Positions 37,957 through 45,621 of a DNA stretch of 64,000 nt are shown piece after piece; the stretch's first letter is position 1; the number at the start of each line of letters is the position of its first letter. A program made the position numbers and the translations under genes. Under the pieces are notes generated by a model. The model saw nothing but the letters and a program-made list of their open reading frames with translations, was not told the origin of the DNA and ran no database searches. Source of the stretch: Methanobrevibacter woesei (GTDB lineage Archaea; Methanobacteriota; Methanobacteria; Methanobacteriales; Methanobacteriaceae); contig NZ_MZGU01000004.1 of assembly GCF_003111605.1 (NCBI RefSeq), positions 372,001-436,000 on the forward strand. The letters are read 5' to 3'.

Positions 37957-38985
37957 TTAAACTATTTTAGTTTTACCAGTTAACACATTCATATAATCTT
38001 TGTAGTTTTCTTTAAGTAGCTCTGGAATGTTTAACTCATAAGGACATTTGTCAATACATTGCATACATTCAGTGCATTCTTGTGTTTTCTCCATTTTCTT
38101 TTGATATTCTTCTGTTAGGCAAGGTTCAGTTGGAAATCTTCTAATCCAGAGAGACATTCTAACACAAGTGTTTATTTCAATTTCTTCAGGACAAGGCATA
38201 CAGTATCCACAGCCTCTGCAGAAATCATTTCCCAATTCTTTTTTATCTAATTCAATAGCTTGTTTTAATTCATCAGTCATTTCAGGGGTGTTTTCCTGAT
38301 ATGATAGGAATTCATCAAGTTCGGACTCTTTCTGGATTCCCCATATTGGAAGGACATTATCAAAATTCATCATAAAGCTATAAGCTGCTTTTGAATTTTT
38401 AATCAATCCTCCACCCATTGCTTTCATAGCTATAAACCCAATATCTAATTCTTCACATCTTTTAACAAGTTCCAATTCTTTTTCACCAGTTAAATATGAA
38501 AATGGATATTGTAATGTTTCATAACATCCAGATTCTATTGCTTCACTAGCTATTGTGTATTTATGGGAGGTTATACCAATATGGTTGATTTTACCTTCTT
38601 CTTTAGCTTCCATCATTGCTTCATATAATCCAGATCCATCATCTGGCTTTGGACAAAATGATATATTGTGGAACTGATACAAGTCAAGATAGTCAGTTTG
38701 AAGTTCTTTTAATGTTGTCTCTAGGTCTTTCCAGAATTCTTCAACAGTTTCCATACCAGTTTTAGAGGCAATGAAAACATTTTCTCTAACATCTTTTAAA
38801 GCATTTCCAAGTTTTTCTTCACTATCTGTGTAGAAACGAGCAGTATCATAGAAATTTATACCATTTTCATAGGCTTTTTTAATAATTTTTTCAGAATCTT
38901 CTTTATCTGCTCTTTGGATAGGAAGTGCGCCAAATCCATTTTTATTTACAATTAAATCAGTCTTTCCAAGTCTTATTTTGTCCAT
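37957..38985 (-). CDS. Aldo/keto reductase with C-terminal [4Fe-4S] domain
   Basis: 342 residues from ATG 38985; a GTG at 38994 is inside the AAGTGAT site. The AKR barrel shows FYDTARFYTDSEEKLGNAL with catalytic Tyr, YLDLYQFHNI and GITSHK. About residues 263-275 (CRGCGYCMPCPEEI) and 305-316 (CTECMQCIDKCPY) carry ferredoxin-type cysteines. This fused class occurs in methanogens and clostridia; the substrate is unknown. Confidence 0.88.
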   Translation of the reverse strand: MDKIRLGKTDLIVNKNGFGALPIQRADKEDSEKIIKKAYENGINFYDTARFYTDSEEKLGNALKDVRENVFIASKTGMETVEEFWKDLETTLKELQTDYLDLYQFHNISFCPKPDDGSGLYEAMMEAKEEGKINHIGITSHKYTIASEAIESGCYETLQYPFSYLTGEKELELVKRCEELDIGFIAMKAMGGGLIKNSKAAYSFMMNFDNVLPIWGIQKESELDEFLSYQENTPEMTDELKQAIELDKKELGNDFCRGCGYCMPCPEEIEINTCVRMSLWIRRFPTEPCLTEEYQKKMEKTQECTECMQCIDKCPYELNIPELLKENYKDYMNVLTGKTKIV

Positions 38986-39001
38986 ATCAATCACTTTTTA
39001 A

Positions 39002-40000
39002 TTAATAACCTAAATAGGTTAATATGAAGTATCCAATAATGAATAAGATTAATACAATAAGTGCTGTTTTTGATGAAAGGAATTTAAATCTGCTAAATTT
39101 TCTGTCTTGAATGTTGTATTGCTTAAGAAGCCTTTCTTTTTCAAAGGAACATTGTCTGTAAATTTTTTCAAGGTCATCTTTAAGTCTACCATGTTCATTT
39201 AGCATATTTATTGTTTTATTTAAATATTTAATAGCTTCATTATAATTTTCAAGTTCAATAGCTGAAAATGCTGCTTTGGAATTAAAATTAGTTATTATAT
39301 CTAAGTCATCAACTTCTTTTTCATGACTGATGCATTTGTCATAGACTTCAAGTGCTTCACTGTATCTTCTAAGATTATACAATGCATTTCCTTTTGCATT
39401 TAGGGCAAGTATTGTATTGTCCCTTTTTAGAGATGTTTCAAGATATTTAAGAGCATCTTCATCTTCCCCAGTTTCAGAAAGTAATATTCCTTTATAAAGA
39501 ATCATTTTAGGGTTGTCGGGATATTCTTTTTCAAAGTTATTCAGCTCAGCCAGTGTTTCTTTTTTATCATTCTTTTTAACTAGAAGCTCTATTTTTCCCA
39601 TCCAAATATCTTCTTCTGTGATTCTAGGTTTTTCATCTTCACTGAAGTTGTCATAGCTTTTCAATGCTTTATCCATAAGTTTAATGGATTTATTCAAATC
39701 TTTATAGGATAATGCCATTGCCTTACTGCACATTAAATTAATTGAATGAGGCTGAATTTCAAGATACTGGTTGAAGTACTTCTCACCATAATCTTCATTG
39801 TCATGATTTTCATCAAAATAAAGATAATATTGTCCTTTTTCTTCAAATGCAGGAAGATATTTTTCAGCTATTAATAAATCAAGTATTTCAAGATAGTCAT
39901 TTATTCTATCTTTCCTATGCATCTTTTTAGCTAAATCAAGGGCTTTCTTACATTCTTTATTTTCTATAAAATCTTTAACTTTTATTATTTCATCACTCAT
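39002..40000 (-). CDS. TPR-repeat protein with C-terminal membrane anchor
   Basis: 332 residues. At least five TPR-like units are visible (for example YLETSLKRDNTILALNAKGN and YSEALEVYDKCISHEKE). The last about 20 residues, TALIVLILFIIGYFILTYLG, form a tail anchor with only one residue after it. Likely a cytoplasm-facing scaffold. It starts 16 nt upstream of the aldo/keto reductase, in the same direction, so both may form an operon. Confidence 0.75.
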   Translation of the reverse strand: MSDEIIKVKDFIENKECKKALDLAKKMHRKDRINDYLEILDLLIAEKYLPAFEEKGQYYLYFDENHDNEDYGEKYFNQYLEIQPHSINLMCSKAMALSYKDLNKSIKLMDKALKSYDNFSEDEKPRITEEDIWMGKIELLVKKNDKKETLAELNNFEKEYPDNPKMILYKGILLSETGEDEDALKYLETSLKRDNTILALNAKGNALYNLRRYSEALEVYDKCISHEKEVDDLDIITNFNSKAAFSAIELENYNEAIKYLNKTINMLNEHGRLKDDLEKIYRQCSFEKERLLKQYNIQDRKFSRFKFLSSKTALIVLILFIIGYFILTYLGY

Positions 40001-40143
40001 AGTTGTTCAACTCTTTATGTTGCCCCCAATTTTAGTAACTACTCATTTTACCTAAATAATTATTTATATGGTACTATAAATTAAAGATTGTTATTTTGAA
40101 AAACTAATTTAATAATTTTAATTAAACTATAAGGAGTTTAAAA

Positions 40144-40983
40144 ATGGATACAAAAAATGAAAGATTTTTCACAAGGCATCCTTATATTTTTGTTGTGGCA
40201 GCATTAATTGTATTAGTGTTGTCAGCGGTTGTTTCAACTTTGATTATAAGTTTTGCAGGTTTTAGTAACCTTATCACTGCTAATAACTATTTTGACAGTA
40301 ACCTATCTTTCTTTATTTCAGAAGTTGTAGCTATTATTTTATTATTGGCAGTGGCATGGAAGTTAGAGTTCTTTGATCAAAGCTTCTTTTCAAAAAGAAA
40401 TCTTAAAATAGGTGCTCTTTTATCAGTTCCAATACTTATAATAGCTGTGCTCTGGAATATTTTACCTCCAGTATTGTATAATAATCCTTCACTTTTTAGA
40501 ATTGATATCGGTTTGATAGTTATAGCATTTTTAACTACTTTAGCTATTGGATTTGCAGAAGAGATTTTGTTTAGAGGTTTAATCTTTAGAAACTTCTTAA
40601 GAAGATATGGTATGACTAAAAAAGGAATTTATATTTCAATTATAGTTTCATCTGTAATATTTGGTCTTGTACATGCTTCAAATGCAATTTCTTCTTCTCC
40701 AGATGCTATTATTCAGCAAGTAATTTATGCAACTGCAATGGGTATTATTCTTGCTCTTTTCTACTTAATAACTGGAAACTTGTTAGTACCTGCTTTATGT
40801 CACGGTTTATTTGATTTTACTGATTATGTGATTCCGGGATTTTACAATATTCCATATGATGCAGCATTAACAAGCGATTGGGTGCAAAACTTAATAGTAG
40901 CTATTGTTTTTATTGTTATTGCAGTAATTATTGTTAAAAAGATCAATGTTGAAGATACTGATTTAGTTAAACAGTTAGAATAA
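40144..40983 (+). CDS. CPBP/CAAX-type intramembrane metalloprotease
   Basis: 279 residues with about eight membrane spans. The motifs of the CPBP family are present: EEILFRG (about residues 139-145), FGLVHASNA with the second-motif His, and LCHGLFDF with the third. It may process peptides or prenylated proteins; substrate unknown. AAGGAG precedes ATG 40144. It lies next to the region that encodes a putative 23-residue hydrophobic peptide. Confidence 0.85.
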   Translation: MDTKNERFFTRHPYIFVVAALIVLVLSAVVSTLIISFAGFSNLITANNYFDSNLSFFISEVVAIILLLAVAWKLEFFDQSFFSKRNLKIGALLSVPILIIAVLWNILPPVLYNNPSLFRIDIGLIVIAFLTTLAIGFAEEILFRGLIFRNFLRRYGMTKKGIYISIIVSSVIFGLVHASNAISSSPDAIIQQVIYATAMGIILALFYLITGNLLVPALCHGLFDFTDYVIPGFYNIPYDAALTSDWVQNLIVAIVFIVIAVIIVKKINVEDTDLVKQLE

Positions 40984-41023
40984 ACTTATTTTTATTCTTT
41001 TTTTTATTTTTAAATTTTTCAAA

Positions 41024-41096
41024 TGACAAATGGGAGAATTAGACAGAACTTCAAGGACATGGGAAATCCTTTATAATAACAAAGAACCATTTGTCA
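41024..41096. repeat. Inverted repeat with internal hairpin
   Basis: TGACAAATGG (41024-41033) pairs perfectly with CCATTTGTCA (41087-41096). Inside, AAGGA (41053-41057) pairs with TCCTT (41067-41071). TTTTT/AAAAA outside could extend the stem. It could be a 3' structure of the protease mRNA or of the minus-strand peptide mRNA. Confidence 0.5.
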
Positions 41097-41131
41097 GGTC
41101 AAAAATTAATAACTTCTCATGCACTATTTAA

Positions 41132-41203
41132 TTAATTTATTAATTTGAGTACATGAAGAGTTAAGGCAATAATCTCGATGAACAGTAATAGTTCATCAGC
41201 CAT
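41132..41203 (-). CDS. Putative 23-aa hydrophobic peptide
   Basis: On the minus strand, GGAGGTG (41217-41211) lies 7 nt before ATG 41203. The peptide reads MADELLLFIEIIALTLHVLK followed by LIN and stops at TAA (41134-41132). It is a short amphipathic or membrane-inserting helix with acidic N-terminus and one Lys near the end, a size and pattern like bacterial type I toxins or holin-like peptides, though no homology is claimed. The perfect ribosome-binding site is the main evidence. Confidence 0.45.
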   Translation of the reverse strand: MADELLLFIEIIALTLHVLKLIN

Positions 41204-41207
41204 AATT

Positions 41208-41293
41208 TTTCACCTCCAGTCCAGCTATATGGGATAAGAGGCAAAATCAAAATCGAATTTTTGTTTACATTTATCACCATTAAGCAGGTGAAA
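41208..41293 (-). promoter_or_regulatory. Possible translational switch ahead of the 23-aa peptide
   Basis: In the minus-strand RNA, TTTCACCT (41293-41286) is a perfect complement of AGGTGAAA (41215-41208), which overlaps the peptide's ribosome-binding site. A competing local pair, TCACC with GGTGA across an 8-nt loop (41273-41290), would release it. The two folds are mutually exclusive. Confidence 0.4.
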
Positions 41294-41430
41294 GTTAATG
41301 TTTTCTATTAATTCTTATTTTCACTATTTTTTTATATAAAATTTTTTTAAAATTAAAAAGAAGCATTTATTTAGATTAAAAATAGTTGTATCTATCAAAT
41401 TATTTTATTTTGCATGAAAAAATAGAAATC

Positions 41431-41491
41431 ATGTCTAAAAAAGGTTGTATGATTATTATTAACCATACAACCAAAACCCATATTTAGACAT
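41431..41491. terminator. Nested hairpins with T runs on both strands
   Basis: Outer ATGTCTAAA (41431-41439) with TTTAGACAT (41483-41491) and inner GGTTGTATG (41443-41451) with CATACAACC (41464-41472). The outer stem is followed by TTTTT on the plus strand; the inner is followed by TTTTTT on the minus strand. It could end transcription both ways. Confidence 0.5.
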
Positions 41492-41612
41492 TTTTTAATC
41501 ACAACAGCCTAATATAATAACAAGGACTGGTTTTTGTTTCACAGTTTGTATAGTGAAACAATTAGAATATGGATACCACCAAGGAGTACATATTCTGAAT
41601 TAGGTTATATTA
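41437..41612 (-). ncRNA. Candidate structured small RNA
   Basis: On the minus strand: closing helix TAATATAA (41612-41605) with TTATATTA (41517-41510), enclosing two hairpins, one of 10 pairs (41598-41589 with 41571-41562, core CATATTC/GAATATG) and one of 7 pairs (GTTTCAC/GTGAAAC, 41559-41536). It ends in GGTTGTATG/CATACAACC (41472-41443) followed by TTTTTT, like an intrinsic terminator. A TATA-like tract (about 41619-41640) lies upstream on this strand. Strand assignment is inferred. Confidence 0.4.
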
Positions 41613-41739
41613 ATTTAAATTTATAAATTTTTTCATATACCATTTTATCATATTTCTATATTTCAAGTTCTATTAACTTTATATATTCTTAATTAGATAA
41701 ATTATAAATGAATACTTATTTTTTTATTGAGTGAATTTT

Positions 41740-43407
41740 ATGAATGATTTAGAAGAAATTGTCTATAAACATGCTTTATTAAATGCTGCAAAACATAAGG
41801 GAAGTGCAAATCCTGGTGCAGTTATTGGTTCTATTATGGCTCAGGAAGAAGAACTTAGAAGCAGGGCTAAAGAAATAGGTCCAATAGCTGGTAAAATTGT
41901 AGCACAAGTAAATAATTTAAGTGTTGAAGAACAAGAAGCTGAAATGGCTAAATATGATGTGGAAGTTAAAGAAAGAAAACAGAAAAAGGAAACTGGTCTT
42001 CAAGAACTTCCTGGAAGCCATGAAAATGTTGTAATGCGTTTTGCTCCAAACCCAAGTGGTCCGCTACATTTAGGACATGCTCGTGCTGCAGTACCTAATG
42101 GTGAATATGCAAAAAGATATGGTGGTAAACTTATTTTAAGGATAGAAGATACTGATCCAAAAAGAGTATTTGAACCAGCATATAAAATGATTCCAGAGGA
42201 TTTGGAATGGTTAGGAATCAAACCTGATGAAGTTATCTATCAAAGTGACAGATTTGATATATATTATGATTATGCAGAACAGCTAATTAAAAAAGGTGCA
42301 GCATATATGTGTACCTGTGATTCAGCTGAATTTAAAGAACTTAAAGATAACTGTCAAGCATGTCCATGTAGAGACAGGACTGTTGAAGAGAACATGGAAC
42401 TATGGAATAAATTTGAAGAAATGGATGCTGGAGAAGCTGTTTTAAGAGTGAAAACAGATATTAAACATAAAAACCCAGCTATTCGTGATTGGGTGGCTAT
42501 GCGTATTGTTGAAGAGGAGCATCCTCGTTTTGGACATAAATATAAAGTATATCCAATGATGAACTTCTCTGTTGCTGTAGATGACCATTTATTAGGTATG
42601 ACTCATGTTTTAAGAGGTAAAGACCATTTGGCAAATACTGAAAAACAGAAATATCTCTATGAACACATGGGATGGGACATGCCTGAATTCATCCATTATG
42701 GTAGACTTAAAATGGAAGATATTGCATTAAGTACCTCTAAAGCACTTGAAGGAATTGAAAATGGAACCTACAGTGGATGGGATGATCCTAGACTTGGAAC
42801 CTTAAGGGCTATTGCAAGAAGAGGAATTGACCCAAGAACTATCTATGAGTTAATCACTGAAATCGGTGTTAAAATGGCTGATTCAGCTATTAGCTGGAAG
42901 AAAATCTATGGTTTAAACCGTAATTTCATTGAACCAATAGCTAATCGTTATTTCTTTGTTGAAAATCCATGTGAAATTACTGTAGATGGATATGAAGGTG
43001 GAAAAGTAGATATTGAAAGACCATTGCATGCAGACCATGAAGATAGGGGAAATAGGATTTTACCATTTGATGGAAAAGCATACTTAGCTAGTGAAGACTT
43101 TAAAGATGGAATTGTCAGATTAATGGATGCTGTTAATGTTGATATTGATGGAGATAAAGTATCTTATAATTCCACTTCCTTTGAAGAAGCTCGTGATTTG
43201 AAAGCTAGAATTATTCAATGGGTTCCAGTTGAAGATAATGTCAATGTAAAAATAGTTATGGATGATGCTTCTGTTAAAGAAGGTCTTGGTGAAGGTGCAT
43301 TAGCTGATTTAGAAGTTGGAGATATTGTTCAATTTGAAAGGGTTGGTTTTGCACGTTTAGATGAAATTAAAGATGATGAGCTTGTATTCTACTTCGCTCA
43401 CAAATAA
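41740..43407 (+). CDS. gltX: Glutamyl-tRNA synthetase (archaeal type)
   Basis: 555 residues from ATG 41740; a GTG at 41731 lies in the GAGTGAAT site. The class I signature is PNPSGPLHLGHARAAV (about residues 103-118), and the KMSKS-like loop is MEDIALSTSKAL (about 326-337). It is the GlxRS type that charges tRNA-Glu and supplies Glu-tRNA-Gln for GatDE. A Cys-rich CTCDSAEFKELKDNCQACPC segment (about 190-209) matches archaeal forms. T-rich terminator downstream. Confidence 0.96.
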   Translation: MNDLEEIVYKHALLNAAKHKGSANPGAVIGSIMAQEEELRSRAKEIGPIAGKIVAQVNNLSVEEQEAEMAKYDVEVKERKQKKETGLQELPGSHENVVMRFAPNPSGPLHLGHARAAVPNGEYAKRYGGKLILRIEDTDPKRVFEPAYKMIPEDLEWLGIKPDEVIYQSDRFDIYYDYAEQLIKKGAAYMCTCDSAEFKELKDNCQACPCRDRTVEENMELWNKFEEMDAGEAVLRVKTDIKHKNPAIRDWVAMRIVEEEHPRFGHKYKVYPMMNFSVAVDDHLLGMTHVLRGKDHLANTEKQKYLYEHMGWDMPEFIHYGRLKMEDIALSTSKALEGIENGTYSGWDDPRLGTLRAIARRGIDPRTIYELITEIGVKMADSAISWKKIYGLNRNFIEPIANRYFFVENPCEITVDGYEGGKVDIERPLHADHEDRGNRILPFDGKAYLASEDFKDGIVRLMDAVNVDIDGDKVSYNSTSFEEARDLKARIIQWVPVEDNVNVKIVMDDASVKEGLGEGALADLEVGDIVQFERVGFARLDEIKDDELVFYFAHK

Positions 43408-43422
43408 TTTCTTTTTTAAAAT

Positions 43423-43457
43423 ACTGTCTTATTTTTGACAGTTAACTTATTTTTTTA
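43423..43457 (+). terminator. Terminator after gltX
   Basis: ACTGTC (43423-43428) pairs with GACAGT (43437-43442), then a run of T from about 43450. Confidence 0.45.
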
Positions 43458-43912
43458 TTTTTTAATTATATTTTGAATAACTATTTTCGGAATTTGTTAT
43501 TTAAGAGTATATCTTTAACTACATTTTTTTATATGCTATTTAAAAATTTTTCATTTAATTAAAAATTTTATATATATGTATATGGATAAAAACTTTTATA
43601 TATGGAGTTAAACTTAATTATTAATATAAATAGTTAATGTTATAATATTTCTTTTAAGAAGTAGTATTGTATTTATTTAGTAAATAGCTATCATTGTAGT
43701 GTTATTTTTGTTTTTTATAGCTATTGTTCTCTTAGATACTATTTTGAAATATTTAATATTGCTTTTTGATTGGTTATAATATCTTTTTACATTTCCATAA
43801 GATATTTCCAATTATTCGTTATATTATTTTTTTTCATTGGGTACTTTAGGATTTATATTGTTCTAAGATATTATGATTAATCACTTATTTAACAAAATGA
43901 AGGTGGTTAAAG
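43458..43912. promoter_or_regulatory. AT-rich region upstream of the radical SAM gene
   Basis: About 455 bp without a supported ORF. It has two similar TATA-like tracts, AAAATTTTATATATATG and AAAACTTTTATATATGG (about 43563-43604), and an inverted repeat AATATCTT (43778-43785) with AAGATATT (43799-43806), the latter repeated at 43865-43872. GAAGGTGGT near 43899 serves the gene. A long leader is possible. Confidence 0.4.
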
Positions 43913-45328
43913 ATGAAAAAAGATGTTTCTTCAATGGTTAGAGAGTTTGAAGCTTTTATTAACAACCCTCTTTCTAAAAAAACTATTTCTAAATTGAATC
44001 ATTACTGTGATAAATGTGAGGCGACACACCTTCAATGTGCTTTGGACTACTATTTAGGCATAAGGGAAGACATATGTCATAAATGTAAATTGGTTCTTCC
44101 TATTGTCAAACAAATAATTAAAAAAGGATTAAATAGTTTCAATACATCAGAAGAAGCTTTAATCAATACAATGCAAGATCCTTACTGGAGAAAAGGTCTT
44201 TTAAGTGTTATAAAAGGGATGGGTAATTTTGGTGTTCACAAACCATTTGTTCCAGGAGCTCCATTCCAAATTGTATGGAATATTACAAAAGCCTGCAACT
44301 TTAAATGTATACACTGTTATGAAAATGCAGGTAAAAAAGCAGATGATGAACTAACAACTGATGAAATAATCAAGGGGATTGATAAATTATCAAGATTGGG
44401 TGTTGCATCAATTGCATTTTCTGGAGGAGAACCGACAGTTCATCCAGGAATAATAGATTTAATTAAACATGCCAGTGAAGATGGTATGTATGTTTCAATG
44501 GCTACAAATGGGTTTAAAACCGCAAAAATAGAACATGCTAATGAATTTGCAGATGCAGGTCTTGAATTTGTTCAAATTAGTCTTGATGGTCTTAATCCAG
44601 AAACACATGATAACTTTAGGGGAGTTCCTAACTCATGGAATCGTGCTGTCCAGTCAATTAAAAATTTCCTTGAATTAGGAGTATTCGTTGAAGTTTCAAC
44701 AACTGTAACTCAGGAAAATTATGATGAAATACCTGGAATGATTGATTTTATGAGGGAGCTGGGAGTTGAATGGTTTATGTTATATAATTTCATTCCAACA
44801 GGTTCTGGAAGTGAAGTGAGAGATTTAGATTTAACTCCAAAACAAAGAAATGAACTTTTAAAATTAATCTATGAGGAAAATGGTAAAGGGGATATGCAGA
44901 TATTATCTACTGCTCCTCAATTTGCAGATGTTGCAGTTTCTATGGAAAGTGATAGTAATTTAGTTCCAACTCATTTTTTCAATCCAGAATACACTAATCC
45001 TGCTATGAAAGAACTAGCTGACTTTGTTGGTGGATGTGGTGCTGGAAGATTTTATATGAGTGTTGAACCTAATGGTGATATGTTCCCTTGTGTATTTTTC
45101 CCGCATGATGATGTTTTAAAATTAGGCAATATAAAAGATGCTGATTTAGAGGATATGTGGTGTAATAATAAGTTATTGCTACAACTAAGGGATAAAGACC
45201 TTTTAGCTAATCATTGCGGTGTATGTGAATCCAGATATATCTGTGGTGGTTGTAGAGGCAGGGCATATGCCTATAATGATGGTGACTATTTAGGTCCTGA
45301 TCCAGGATGTTTAAAAAATCAGACATAA
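43913..45328 (+). CDS. Radical SAM/SPASM protein with Cys-rich N-terminal domain
   Basis: 471 residues. The radical SAM motif CNFKCIHC occupies C128, C132 and C135, followed by GVASIAFSGGEPTVHPG. A C-terminal SPASM region has GGCGAGRFYMSVEPNGDMFP and HCGVCESRYICGGCRGRAYA (cysteines for auxiliary Fe-S). Before the core, residues 32-58 hold C32, C35, C42, C55, C58, an extra metal-binding module. The class includes AhbD-like haem and peptide-modifying enzymes; the substrate cannot be told. No small precursor peptide is evident next to it. Confidence 0.82.
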   Translation: MKKDVSSMVREFEAFINNPLSKKTISKLNHYCDKCEATHLQCALDYYLGIREDICHKCKLVLPIVKQIIKKGLNSFNTSEEALINTMQDPYWRKGLLSVIKGMGNFGVHKPFVPGAPFQIVWNITKACNFKCIHCYENAGKKADDELTTDEIIKGIDKLSRLGVASIAFSGGEPTVHPGIIDLIKHASEDGMYVSMATNGFKTAKIEHANEFADAGLEFVQISLDGLNPETHDNFRGVPNSWNRAVQSIKNFLELGVFVEVSTTVTQENYDEIPGMIDFMRELGVEWFMLYNFIPTGSGSEVRDLDLTPKQRNELLKLIYEENGKGDMQILSTAPQFADVAVSMESDSNLVPTHFFNPEYTNPAMKELADFVGGCGAGRFYMSVEPNGDMFPCVFFPHDDVLKLGNIKDADLEDMWCNNKLLLQLRDKDLLANHCGVCESRYICGGCRGRAYAYNDGDYLGPDPGCLKNQT

Positions 45329-45383
45329 ATTTTTTATTTTTTTTTATTTTTTAATAGTTATTTTATATATGACTAAAAACAAA

Positions 45384-45418
45384 TAATATAACAACGGATA
45401 TAGTTGTCCGCTATATTA
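45384..45418. promoter_or_regulatory. Hairpin upstream of the MFS-CBS gene
   Basis: TAATATA (45384-45390) pairs with TATATTA (45412-45418), with CGGA (45395-45398) and TCCG (45407-45410) inside; ACAAC/GTTGT is an alternative. It is a possible operator or RNA element in a gap of nearly 300 bp between the radical SAM and MFS genes. Confidence 0.3.
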
Positions 45419-45621
45419 ATTTATTTAAAATAAATTTTAGTAAATCAATTTGCTTTTTTATTACTTTAATTAAATTGAGTAAATTAGTATTTAGGCTATT
45501 TTAAAAGATTGTTGTTAAAAATAGTTGATTTGAATATATTTTTTAATAATCTATACTGAATAATTATTATATTTTATTAAAAAAACATTTTTTTCATAAT
45601 TCAATTAAAGGAGGAATTAAA

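Larger units (their letters stand above)
40984..41739. other. Structured intergenic region
   Basis: 756 bp between the CAAX-type protease and gltX. It contains a T-rich terminator-like tract (about 40988-41019), a 10-bp inverted repeat (41024-41096), a 23-codon minus-strand ORF with a strong ribosome-binding site, an element complementary to that site, nested hairpins (41431-41491) and a multi-helix element (41510-41612). gltX TATA is near 41679-41688. Confidence 0.6.

Noticed and set aside
41024-41096. MITE or insertion-sequence remnant
   Set aside because: No flanking target duplication, no second copy in the window and no transposase; the internal hairpin suggests RNA structure instead.
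41563-41598. Nine-codon ORF (MYSLVVSIF) on the minus strand within the small-RNA candidate
   Set aside because: No ribosome-binding site, and it coincides with the stem of the strongest hairpin, so it is probably accidental.
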